Shown here one piece after another: positions 56,501 through 63,839 of a DNA stretch of 64,000 bases (its first letter is position 1; every line of letters begins with the position of its first letter). The notes beneath the pieces are model-generated. The model worked only from the letters and a program-made list of their open reading frames with translations, ran no database searches and was not told the origin of the DNA. Made by a program: the position numbers and the translations under genes. The stretch comes from Planctomycetota bacterium (GTDB taxonomy: Bacteria > Planctomycetota > JAJSAM01 > JAJVHW01): the NCBI GenBank assembly GCA_024280885.1, contig JAJRPF010000029.1, positions 26,474-90,473 on the forward strand, in the 5' to 3' direction.

Positions 56501-57157
56501 AGCGTGCGCGACGACTGTGTGATAATCGCTGGGCGGCAGCTGTACATCCGCGCGCCCGGAGCTGTCCAGGTGCGTCGTCACCCGCGGTCGCGATGCGACG
56601 AGTGCGCGCGTCCGTGCGTACATGTCGACGCCCGGTGGCTCGCGATAGAACTCCACGACGGTCCCGGGAACGGCGTCACCCGCCTCGTCCGTCACAATCA
56701 CGTGGATCGTTCTCGCGGCACCCAGGGCGAGAAACCCGAGATCCCGGCGCTCCCCCGCGGAGAGTTCGAGAACGGGGATGTGAATGGGTGCGCACCCGTC
56801 CACGTCGATGCGGACGTCGAGTGGAGTGTTGGAGGGGACGCCCACAAGCGTGAACTGGCCGACTCCGTCGGTCGTCACCTCCGCGATGAGCTCCGATCCG
56901 ACGAACAGGCGGACCGGGCAGTCGATCGCCGGGTCGAGCCTCTCCTCGTGGAGAAGAGTGCCGTGCAGCACTCCGTCCGTCGCCATGTCCGGGCGCGCCG
57001 CCGGTCTGTCCACGCGCTGACGCGTGCGCGACGCGATGACGGTGGTCGCGGGCGGCGCGCTCGTTTCGTCGTCGCCGGTGCGATGCCCTAGCCATGCGAG
57101 CACGCTCGCGAGCGCGACGAATGCGAGTAGGCTGACGATCTTCGAGCCCGTTGTCAT
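53564..57157 (-). CDS. Giant exported protein of carboxypeptidase-regulatory-like repeats
   Basis: A 1197-aa protein with an N-terminal signal anchor (SLLAFVALASVLAWLGHR) and about ten repeats of the CarboxypepD_reg/CNA_B beta-sandwich type. Each unit has the pattern 'GxVxxxxGxPVxGAxVxV...T(D)xxGxFxxxxLxxGxYxL', for example VVVDRGGEPVVNGHVLAQ, RVVDLAGGAGIAGVAV, VVVNADGEPVAGVVVSP, VTGPDGVPVEPPRV and LLTSDGAPAVGYRV. No enzyme domain is attached. Such arrays are surface stalks or carbohydrate/protein-binding scaffolds; the role here is inferred as envelope-associated. Minus-strand gene ending 28 bp from the opp operon. Confidence 0.85.
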   Translation of the reverse strand: MTTGSKIVSLLAFVALASVLAWLGHRTGDDETSAPPATTVIASRTRQRVDRPAARPDMATDGVLHGTLLHEERLDPAIDCPVRLFVGSELIAEVTTDGVGQFTLVGVPSNTPLDVRIDVDGCAPIHIPVLELSAGERRDLGFLALGAARTIHVIVTDEAGDAVPGTVVEFYREPPGVDMYARTRALVASRPRVTTHLDSSGRADVQLPPSDYHTVVAHAPGYARVAEAQMELLVDNGGELHLVLPPAHRLNGVVVDRGGEPVVNGHVLAQAHPRVTNYRDGWTAIGTARWHRARTDVRGAFVFEDLAPGSVELVWSRDGDLPGGDRSALIPEIDNVRLVLLPTTRVVGRVVDLAGGAGIAGVAVRYGSGQLSGVTVSDADGRWLIAGVPVNSNFRAEAVAPQGWIAVTDFGRRVIEGEHLGIDIVLRRAARVTGTVRMDGVPIGGAWVRAVTVDEESGRTLHGASIARSNARGRYRIDDILPGRVFAWAVPPLPRPPDAVRALEARLRSFLDPDEPGALESIPIAAGAAAQLDLEASLPDDFEPWAVAQARGDEEGEVGMRRVRVHGRVTTSDGLSLRAARVFVGRGVPPTPIWMAEFEPSWLVRVDQNGRFETEVLVNVGTDVVHACAVDSRHTPAFGLVGVPAATGEEGVVVNVELPPLPVVHGTVVSAGRPLAGASIFWDGAEVARTATDGAFTFARSEGESVVGILAEGFVRVQAEIEMPQTLPVLVELQPARVLTGVVVNADGEPVAGVVVSPVDDNGDLDGGYAAWWYSDQPTPPITGADGRFGLTELPPTPVYLRLSEAPDGTAASAVFRAGPFGAGAEDVRVVTRPPRSLSGSVTGPDGVPVEPPRVIRIVLVPGALVRAAGGTYREAALTANGTWALDGLHVGEYMLHVIPRRGTGLQPAQFEIGAAQETVELTLEPAAVISGAIVGGNGSPMRRARLRLRPLGSVPDGPARWDPSVQADSDGRFRLFVRTGISYAIELDRWEELYELTGGKSVLAGASGVRLVARRLADMETNSARAAGTVKGTVLSRRGDAVANATVLVVTSGSMSETTSGADGAFSVTGLASEDGKVSVIVYADGLAATQFDDILIGNVRLRVSLRLERTIAGRLLTSDGAPAVGYRVRALRDSNSSHDLWRADPDAEGNFTLHGLARGTWRLEAIVERGGVIRAVVPLGLAKGGAKGLELRLSE

Positions 57158-57241
57158 CCGCGCACGATCCTCCGCTCAGAGAACGTGAGTTCTACGTCGG
57201 GCGACCGCGCCGGGACGGTGCCGAGTCGCACGGCTCCGCTC

Positions 57242-57646
57242 TCAGCCCGCCGCCCGGGCGACGCAATCGATCTCTACCGCTACGTCCTTCGGCAGACGGC
57301 GCACCTCGACGGTGGCGCGAGCCGGGGGGGCATCGGTACCGAAGTACTTCGCGTACTCTTCGTTGATCGCGCCGAAGTGGCCCATGTCAGCGACGAAGAC
57401 GGTGCACTTCACGACGTCAGCGAAGTCGCAGCCACCGGCCTGCAACACGGCTCGCAGGTTGTCGAGCACCTGGCGCGTCTGGGCGCGTGCGGCCGTCTCG
57501 TCGGTCCCCTGTCCGACGAGCTGCATCGTTGCGGGGTCGAGGGGGATCTGGCCGGAGCACCAGAGCCAGCCGTCAGCGAGGACGGCCTGAGAGTAGGGCC
57601 CGATGGCGGCGGGCGCCGCGTCGGTGGCGATGATCTGCTTGCTCAT
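57242..57646 (-). CDS. ridA: RidA family deaminase (Rid/YjgF/UK114)
   Basis: A 134-aa protein of standard Rid length. AAPAAIGPYSQAV, WLWCSGQIPLDPATMQLVG, VLQAGGCDFADVVKCTVF and ARATVEVRRLPKDVAVEIDCVA cover the family motifs, including the conserved Arg in TVEVRRLP that binds the substrate carboxylate. RidA hydrolyses reactive enamines/imines made by PLP enzymes such as threonine dehydratase. Start ATG 57646; a TATCGT box lies 6 nt upstream. Sits 26 bp after the HAD phosphatase gene. Confidence 0.93.
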   Translation of the reverse strand: MSKQIIATDAAPAAIGPYSQAVLADGWLWCSGQIPLDPATMQLVGQGTDETAARAQTRQVLDNLRAVLQAGGCDFADVVKCTVFVADMGHFGAINEEYAKYFGTDAPPARATVEVRRLPKDVAVEIDCVARAAG

Positions 57647-57652
57647 GCAGAG

Positions 57653-57658
57653 ACGATA
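57653..57658 (-). promoter_or_regulatory. Possible -10 element (TATCGT) before ridA
   Basis: TATCGT on the minus strand, 6 nt before the ridA ATG, in the short gap after the HAD gene. It may allow separate leaderless transcription of ridA; spacing is one less than at the other loci. Confidence 0.3.
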
Positions 57659-57672
57659 ACGCCTCTCTCGTC

Positions 57673-58404
57673 TCAGAGCGTGTCGAAGCCGTAGGTGTCG
57701 CGCAGGATCGGCAGGAGTTCTCCGAACGTGCGGATCTCGTGGTCCGGATCGACGGCGCACTCCTGCTGCTCGTACTTCCCGCCCGGTGATCGATGACGCA
57801 CCGTGACCATGCCGAGCGCCTTCGCCGGCGGGATATCCGCGAGCGGGTGGTCACCGACGTACATGCACTCGATTGGCGGGACGCCGATCGCGTCGCAGGC
57901 CCGCTGGTAGAGTTTCACGTTGGGCTTCGAGATCCCGATCTGATCCGAGATGAAGATCGCGCTCGTGTCGAGCCATTGTGTGATCCCGAGTCGGATGAGC
58001 TTCTCGGCCTGCTTCAATTCGAGACCGTCGGTGATGACTCCGACGACGAGTTCCGTCTTGTCGTGCAGCGCCTCGAGAACCCCGGGCACGTCCGCGAAGG
58101 GCAAGAGCCTGCGGTACTTCGTGTCGTGGTACGCGCTCACCGCCGCCGCCGTCAGGAGGGCATGATTGCCCGGCGGGAGCATGCACGCAGGGAGCCGCTT
58201 CAACAGCCGGTCGTAGTGGTGCGAGTAGTTCGAGCCGAACTCCGCGATGACCTCGTAGAGCTCCGCGAGCGCGTCTTCGAGCGAGAGGTCGAGCCCGTGG
58301 TCGATCATCGCCTGCATCGCGTTCGTGCGGGCACGTCTTGCGAACTCGCTCGTGCTATAGAGCGTGTCGTCGATGTCGAGGAGGACGGCCTTGATCGTGC
58401 GCAT
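57673..58404 (-). CDS. HAD-superfamily phosphatase
   Basis: A 243-aa HAD hydrolase. Motif I is LLDIDDTLY (nucleophile D10, acid/base D12), motif II VGVITDGLE (Thr/Ser equivalent T), the conserved Lys is in GISKPNVKLY, and motif IV is YVGDHPLADI. A helical cap lies between residues 20 and 90. The layout fits the HAD IA/TIGR02253-like group of small-molecule phosphatases. Substrate unknown. ATG 58404 begins the conserved core; upstream frame is unsupported. RidA follows, so both may serve metabolite damage control (inference). Confidence 0.88.
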   Translation of the reverse strand: MRTIKAVLLDIDDTLYSTSEFARRARTNAMQAMIDHGLDLSLEDALAELYEVIAEFGSNYSHHYDRLLKRLPACMLPPGNHALLTAAAVSAYHDTKYRRLLPFADVPGVLEALHDKTELVVGVITDGLELKQAEKLIRLGITQWLDTSAIFISDQIGISKPNVKLYQRACDAIGVPPIECMYVGDHPLADIPPAKALGMVTVRHRSPGGKYEQQECAVDPDHEIRTFGELLPILRDTYGFDTL

Positions 58405-58533
58405 GTGCGCCACAGGTTCGCGGGTCAGGGCGCTGCGCGCAACACCGTTTGCTTGCGCGATGTCTGCGCGCCGTCTGCGGTGGGGGAGCCACGAGGTCGG
58501 CGCCTCGTCCACGCGTGCATTGGAATCGAAAAC

Positions 58534-58557
58534 GCCCCGGTCTGGTGAGACCGGGGC
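58534..58557 (-). terminator. Intrinsic terminator of the secretin gene
   Basis: A perfect 10-bp stem (GCCCCGGTCT/AGACCGGGGC) with a 4-nt loop; on the minus strand it is followed by GTTTTCG. It lies about 50 bp after the secretin stop. Confidence 0.85.
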
Positions 58558-58609
58558 ACTGTCGGTAATGCGTTCGACGAAAGTCAGGATCAGAGTCAGT
58601 TACACCGCT

Positions 58610-61594
58610 CTAGCGGCGTAGCTTCGACTCCTGCTCCTGGAGGTCGGTGATCGTGGCGCGCACGATGATCATCAGGTTGTCCATCTCCTGCGCGGTGCCC
58701 TTGCGGCTGAAGAAGAACGACGCGAACGGGATGCTCGAGAAGAACGGCGTCTCCGACTTGAGGTCCTGCTGCGAGATGTTCTTGAGGCCGCCGAGAAGGA
58801 GCGTGCCGCCGTCCGGGACGCGGACGGTCGTGGCGGCGCTCTGCACGAGCAACTCGGGGATCTGGATCGTGACCGGCGTCGTGAACGCGCCCAGAGAAGT
58901 GGTGAACGTCGGGATCGGGCGGGTCAGGTTGGCGACGGTCGGCTTCAGTTGAAGCGTGATGTACTTGCGGTCGTTGCTGACCGTCGGCTGGACGTCCAGG
59001 ACCACACCGTCCTGGATGATGCCGATGATCGGGTCGGCGATGAACGCTGTCTGGGCGACCTCGACGTCGAAGTCCTGGATGAACGTCAGCTGGTTGATCA
59101 GCGTGATGTTCGCGCGCTGGGTGTTGAACACCGAGATGCTCGGTGCCTGCAACAGGCGGCCTTCCTGGCTCTTCTCGACCGCGCGCAGGATCAGCGAGAG
59201 GTCGGTGTCGTCGGTCAGCGTGTACTGGATCACGGCGCCACCGATGTTGGTGATGTTCGTGCCCAGCGCCTTGTCGAAGATGTTCTCCGTACGTGCGCGG
59301 TAGTCGCCGTCGGAGTTGTTGTTGTAGAAGGCGCCCGAAGTCGGGCTGCCACCGGCGTTGGCCGGAAGGCCCGGGCCGCTGTTGTCGAAGCCGAGCGAGG
59401 CCTTGTCGTCGAGGCCGTTCGTGACGGAGTCGAGGAGCGCAAGGCGCCCCGGCGTGCCGCCACCGATGCCGCGGATGTCGACGCCGACGTCGCGCAGGAA
59501 GTTGTCCGTGACCGTCAGGAAGCGCGTCTCGATGGTGACCACCAGGCCAGCGAAGGCGCGGAGGTCGTTGAGGAACGCGATGGCAGCCCGTTGGACTTCC
59601 GGCTCTGCGACCACGACGAGCTTGTCGTCGCCGGAGGCCGCGATGCTTACGCCCTCTTCGGTCCAGTAGTCCGGGTTCGCGACGTTGTTCTGGATGAGGC
59701 TGATGAGCTCCTCAGCACCACCGAAGGCCGTGACGCCCTCGGTTGCGGCGCCAAAGCGCGGGCTGTCCTCGTCCTCTTCGGCGCCAGCCGGCAGCAACTG
59801 CAGGTTGGGCGCGATGAAGTTGGTCAGGGAGACGGTGAGGTCGCCGACCGAGTGGACTTGGACGATCGGAGCCTCGCGAGCGAACTCGGGCTTCGTGATG
59901 AGGACGACGCCGCCCTTGACCACGTAGGTGAGGCCACCGGCGATCCGGTTGAGCGTCTTGAGCGCTTCCTGGACGGTGACGTCCTGGAGGTTCAGCGTGA
60001 TCGGGACGGCCTCGAGGTCGGGGGCGACTTGCGGGTCGACGACGATGTTGATCTGGCGCGTGTCCGCGATGTAGCGGATCACGTCGTTGAACTCAGCGGT
60101 CTGGAACTGGAACGAGACGCGCTCGCCGCGCAGCTTGTTCTTTGTGGCGGCGGTCTCCGGAGAGTCCGGCGACGGTGCCTCGATCACACCCGCATCCTTG
60201 CGGAGCTCGGTGATCCGATCCCAGTGCGCCTGGTCCGGCCAGTTGAGGATCTTGTGGTACGGGACCGTCGTCTCTTTCATGTCGAGACGCCATTCCCGGA
60301 AGCGATCACGCTGAAGCTTCAGCGACTCGTCGGAGGCGCGCTCGTGCTTGGCACGGGACGCGGTCGCGAGGAGCTGCTGGGCGTTCGTGTCGCCGGGGAC
60401 CAAGGCGAGGTAGTCCTCGAGCGTGGTCTCGGCCTGCGCGTACTGATGATTGTCGAAGTGCTCCATGGCAGCTTCGAAGAGTGCGTTGCGCTTCTCGACC
60501 TCGGAGAGGCGGCGGCGAGCCTCCTCTTCTTTGACGGTGCGGTAGGCATCGCGGGCAGCCTCGGCGCGCGACGACTTCTCGGCCGTCGCTTTCATCCCGC
60601 GGACCTCGTCGAGCTCGGCCCTGACACTGTCAGGCATGGAGCCCCAGTTGATGCCGGTCGGGTCGTTGTTGATGATGGCCAAGGCGAGCTGGAGATCCTG
60701 CTCGGCCGAGGCGAAGTCGCCGGTCTTCTTGGCCTCTTGCGCGGCGGTCCAATAGCGCTGGGCTTGGAATTGCGCTTGCTCGCGCTTGACCGACTTCGTG
60801 CGGGTCATGAGCTCTGCGAGAGTTGCGATCTCGGCATCGCGATCGCCCATGGCTGAGCGTGCGGTGCGGAGCAACTGACCGGCTTCCTCGTTGTCGTGAT
60901 CGAGGTCGAGCGCTCGCGACGCCCAGTCCGAGGTCTCTTCGTGGTCGAACTTGCGCGCTGACGAGCGGGCGTGGGCGACGTAGTCCTCGACGAGGATCGC
61001 GTTCTTCTGCCGTTCGAGTTCGAGTTCCTCGAGGCGGTTCGCCAGGAGTGCATCGGCCGCGCTCTGGGCATCCGCGACAGGCGCAGGCTTGCTCCCACCG
61101 TCGGCTGCAACAGGCGCGACGGGCGCTACCGGCTTGCCCGGATCCTTCGTCGTCACCGGTGCGGGAGGCGCCGGGGCTTCGTCGGTCTTGACCGTGGTCG
61201 CAGCCGGCGCCACCGGTCGCGTGTCACGCAGACCGCGCGGGGTGGTCGGCGGCGGCAGAGGCGCACCGGGCTTGGGGGGAGCGACTGCTCCGCCGTCTTC
61301 CGCGATGGCCGCTGTCACTGCTGGAGCGACAGGTGCGGGAGCTGCGGGCGTCGCGCCAGCGGCCTCCGCTGCTGCTGCGTTGCCAGCTGCCGTGGCCTCG
61401 CCAGCGGCTTCCCCGCCGGACGCTTCCGGCATGGCCGTGGTCTTGTCGCCCTTGGCGATGGCCGGTCCGGTGGTCTTGCTCGAGGACTCCGCCTTCTTGG
61501 TCGCAGGGCCCGTGCAGGAAGCGGCCGAGATGACCATTCCCACCGTTGCCAGCGCTGCAACAAGAGTCAGAGTGCGAGTCCGGGATTCCTTCAT
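58610..61594 (-). CDS. Secretin-type outer membrane protein (type II/III secretion or type IV pilus)
   Basis: A 994-aa protein. ATG 61594; signal ends at an ISAASC lipobox-like site (C27). Residues ~30-185 are low-complexity Ala/Pro/Lys/Gly. Residues ~185-465 are charged helices with TPR-like spacing (RYWTAAQEAKKTGDFASAEQDL, ALFEAAMEHFDNHQYAQAETTLEDY). Around 490-570 is an STN/N0-type domain (FQTAEFNDVIRYIADTRQ ... TLNRIAGGLTYVVKGGVVLIT). The last ~290 residues form the secretin barrel, with LQAPSISVFNTQRANI and VPDGGTLLLGGLKNI near the end. Secretins make gated outer-membrane pores. No inner-membrane partners are adjacent, so the system it serves is unknown. A candidate promoter at 61812 implies a ~200-nt leader. 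Confidence 0.88.
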   Translation of the reverse strand: MKESRTRTLTLVAALATVGMVISAASCTGPATKKAESSSKTTGPAIAKGDKTTAMPEASGGEAAGEATAAGNAAAAEAAGATPAAPAPVAPAVTAAIAEDGGAVAPPKPGAPLPPPTTPRGLRDTRPVAPAATTVKTDEAPAPPAPVTTKDPGKPVAPVAPVAADGGSKPAPVADAQSAADALLANRLEELELERQKNAILVEDYVAHARSSARKFDHEETSDWASRALDLDHDNEEAGQLLRTARSAMGDRDAEIATLAELMTRTKSVKREQAQFQAQRYWTAAQEAKKTGDFASAEQDLQLALAIINNDPTGINWGSMPDSVRAELDEVRGMKATAEKSSRAEAARDAYRTVKEEEARRRLSEVEKRNALFEAAMEHFDNHQYAQAETTLEDYLALVPGDTNAQQLLATASRAKHERASDESLKLQRDRFREWRLDMKETTVPYHKILNWPDQAHWDRITELRKDAGVIEAPSPDSPETAATKNKLRGERVSFQFQTAEFNDVIRYIADTRQINIVVDPQVAPDLEAVPITLNLQDVTVQEALKTLNRIAGGLTYVVKGGVVLITKPEFAREAPIVQVHSVGDLTVSLTNFIAPNLQLLPAGAEEDEDSPRFGAATEGVTAFGGAEELISLIQNNVANPDYWTEEGVSIAASGDDKLVVVAEPEVQRAAIAFLNDLRAFAGLVVTIETRFLTVTDNFLRDVGVDIRGIGGGTPGRLALLDSVTNGLDDKASLGFDNSGPGLPANAGGSPTSGAFYNNNSDGDYRARTENIFDKALGTNITNIGGAVIQYTLTDDTDLSLILRAVEKSQEGRLLQAPSISVFNTQRANITLINQLTFIQDFDVEVAQTAFIADPIIGIIQDGVVLDVQPTVSNDRKYITLQLKPTVANLTRPIPTFTTSLGAFTTPVTIQIPELLVQSAATTVRVPDGGTLLLGGLKNISQQDLKSETPFFSSIPFASFFFSRKGTAQEMDNLMIIVRATITDLQEQESKLRR

Positions 61595-61935
61595 CGGTGC
61601 TTGCCCTTCCCGTCGACGGTCCCTGGGGATCAGTGTGGACTGTGCGTCCACTGGTCTTCCCGAGGGGACGACCCATGCCCAGGGTCGCCATGCCTTGCTT
61701 GCCTACACCTGCCGATCCCGGACCGAGTGCCCGAGATCCCCATTCAAATGATCCGCTGCCCATACCGATACTCCTCCCGAAGGAGGTGCCGGTCGTGCCC
61801 AGAGCGCGGATGCTATAGATCGCTCGGACACGAGGTCAACCATTCAATCCAAGGTGTGATAAGACCGCGCCGTCATCCGAATGTCACACCTGCGAACGGC
61901 CTCGAAAACTGTCTGTCGGCGGGTCGCGGCGCCGG
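61595..61935. other. Leader and promoter region of the secretin gene
   Basis: The 341-bp gap between two minus-strand genes. It holds a promoter-like pair (61812-61839), one small hairpin (GTGGAC/GTCCAC at 61635-61651) and a purine-rich ribosome site (GGGAAGGG) upstream of the secretin ATG. No gene is recognised. Confidence 0.5.
61812..61839 (-). promoter_or_regulatory. Sigma70-type promoter candidate for the secretin gene
   Basis: On the minus strand TTGACC (61839-61834) and TATAGC (61817-61812) are 16 bp apart. It is one of the better -35/-10 pairs in the window, lying about 210 nt upstream of the secretin ATG. Confidence 0.5.
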
Positions 61936-63756
61936 TCATCGCAGGACCCCTTCGGCACCTTCAATCAACTTGGTCAAACGTGCCGTCTCAGGCTCGGATC
62001 GAGCGTTATCAAGCGCTCTTCGCGCCTCGGCAGTTTGTCCGACGCGGTGCAGCAACAGCGCTTCGAAGACGAAGCCGGGCCCGTCCTGGCGAATGTCTTG
62101 ACCACGGGCGGTCTTGAGGAAACTCAGGGCGAGTTCGGCCTCGTCACTGCCGCCAGCCGACGCAGCGCGGACTCCGACATACAGTGCCTTGGTGATGCAG
62201 TCGGTGTGGCGCCAGCCCTTCGTGAACGCTGTGCGGAAGACGGAGGCAGCTTCCGAGAAGTCTCCGAGCGCCTGCAGTGAGCGGGCCAGCCATCTGTGTG
62301 CCTGGGGGTTGTCGGGGTCGCTCACGATGACCTCGCGGAACGTCCTCTCGGCCTCGCGGGCGTTCCCCGAGGAGAGCTGCGAGCGGCCGGCATCCATGCG
62401 GCGTGCCACGTCCATGCGATCGTAGGGGCTCGGCAGCGCGGCGTTCTCGGCACGGGGAAGGATGCCGTCGCCGCGGGCGGTCGCGCTCCAGTACGAGCCG
62501 CCCGCGATCTCGGCGTCGCTCTCGGCGGGGGGCGCGAGCGGCGGAAGTCCGGCGATCCGCCGTAGTTCCTCTTCGACGATGCGCTTCACCTCCGCGTCGG
62601 GTGGCAACGGTGTGTCGGGGGAGCCCGACGCGAGATCGAAGACGAGTGTCCGAGGACCGGCGTCCACGATCTTCTGGTCACCGAGCCGGAGCGCGAAGAC
62701 CTGCGCCCAGCGCGAGGTCTCGTAGCCGTAGAGGCTCTCGGCATACGGGACGCGCTCCTCGCGATGCGAACCGCCAGCGAAGAGCGGCCGGCCAGCCATC
62801 ATCGGGGGCAGCGCGATACCCGCGAGCGTGACGAGCGTCGGGGCGACGTCTCCGACCGACACGGGTTCCCGGCGCCGCTGTCCCTCCGCGACCAGACCCG
62901 GGGCGCTGATCACGAACGGCACGTGGAGCGTCTCCTCGTGCAGCAGATATCCGTGCGTGGCCTCGCCGTGCGCGCCGAGCGCCTCGCCGTGATCCGAGAC
63001 GACGACGATGAGCGCGTCGCCGAGTCCCGCTTCGTTCAGACCGTCGCGTAGCAGGCCCAGCGCATGGTCGGCGTAGCGCACTTCCGCGTCGTAGCCCTCG
63101 ACGTCGTTCGTGTGCGCGCTCCCCGCGCCCCACGGCGGCGGCGCGTCGTAGGGCGTATGCGGATCGAAGAGGTGTACCCAGAGGAAGAACGGGCGCTCGT
63201 CGCTGTTGACCCAGTCGAGTGCGGCAGTCACGGTCTCGACGCCGTCGCGCTCCGTGTCGTGCAGTGCTCCCGGAGCCGCACGCGCCACGTCGTCATAGAC
63301 ATCGAAGCCAGCGTCGAGCCCCGTTCGGGCGCCGCGCAGGACAGAGGCCGAAACGAACGCAGCCGTCCGATAGTTCTCGCGCCGGAAGATCTCCGCCACC
63401 GTGGCGTACGGGCGCGCCGTCGCAGCGGGCAGCCGGTGTCCGCGCGCATTCGTGCGTAGCCCGTGGAGCGGTGGAAGCAGGCCCGTCAGCATGCTGGCGT
63501 GAGCGGGCACGGTGAGCGGCGCCGTCGTCCATGCACTCTCGAACACCACGCCGGTGGCGGCGAGTCGATCAAGGTTGGGCGTGAGCCCAGCGCTGGAGCC
63601 ATAGGCGCCGACGCGATCCGCCCGCAGAGTGTCGATTGACACCAGCACGATCCCCGGGGGGGCGCGACTCGCCCGCAACTGGATCGCCAACAGGGAGAGA
63701 CCGATCGCCACCAGAATGATGACAGTGACGGCGACGGGACCAGAGCGCGGCTTCAT
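61936..63756 (-). CDS. Sulfatase-fold membrane-anchored hydrolase with C-terminal TPR
   Basis: A 606-aa protein. An N-terminal anchor (VTVIILVAIGLSLLAIQL) precedes an alkaline-phosphatase/sulfatase fold: IVLVSIDTLRADRVGAYG, WVHLFDPHTPYDAPP and VVSDHGEALGAHGEATHG supply metal ligands. At the usual formylglycine site the sequence is T82-V-P-A-H (LTVPAHASMLTG), so the C/S-X-P-X-R motif is absent and formylglycine cannot be made; threonine would be the nucleophile, as in phospho-transfer relatives. The C-terminus (residues about 430-600) has TPR-like repeats (AHRWLARSLQALGDFSEAASVF). Likely periplasmic phosphatase or transferase. Start supported by TACTCT 7 nt upstream of ATG. Confidence 0.83.
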   Translation of the reverse strand: MKPRSGPVAVTVIILVAIGLSLLAIQLRASRAPPGIVLVSIDTLRADRVGAYGSSAGLTPNLDRLAATGVVFESAWTTAPLTVPAHASMLTGLLPPLHGLRTNARGHRLPAATARPYATVAEIFRRENYRTAAFVSASVLRGARTGLDAGFDVYDDVARAAPGALHDTERDGVETVTAALDWVNSDERPFFLWVHLFDPHTPYDAPPPWGAGSAHTNDVEGYDAEVRYADHALGLLRDGLNEAGLGDALIVVVSDHGEALGAHGEATHGYLLHEETLHVPFVISAPGLVAEGQRRREPVSVGDVAPTLVTLAGIALPPMMAGRPLFAGGSHREERVPYAESLYGYETSRWAQVFALRLGDQKIVDAGPRTLVFDLASGSPDTPLPPDAEVKRIVEEELRRIAGLPPLAPPAESDAEIAGGSYWSATARGDGILPRAENAALPSPYDRMDVARRMDAGRSQLSSGNAREAERTFREVIVSDPDNPQAHRWLARSLQALGDFSEAASVFRTAFTKGWRHTDCITKALYVGVRAASAGGSDEAELALSFLKTARGQDIRQDGPGFVFEALLLHRVGQTAEARRALDNARSEPETARLTKLIEGAEGVLR

Positions 63757-63763
63757 GGCGCGC

Positions 63764-63769
63764 AGAGTA
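63764..63769 (-). promoter_or_regulatory. -10 element (TACTCT) of a probable leaderless transcript
   Basis: TACTCT on the minus strand, exactly 7 nt before the ATG of the sulfatase-fold gene; no Shine-Dalgarno. Confidence 0.45.
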
Positions 63770-63839
63770 GCAGTCGCCCCGTCTCCGTTCTCTCACAGAG
63801 CGAGCAGCCCTGCGTGCTGATTGGCGGAACTAGGGGCCC

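Noticed and set aside
55772..57091. 439-codon plus-strand frame opposite the repeat protein
   Set aside because: The minus-strand carboxypeptidase-like repeats are clear; the plus frame is His/Arg/Asp-rich noise.
58949..60856. 635-codon plus-strand frame opposite the secretin gene
   Set aside because: Composition (many Asp/Val/Arg) and lack of motifs show it is the antisense of a conserved secretin.
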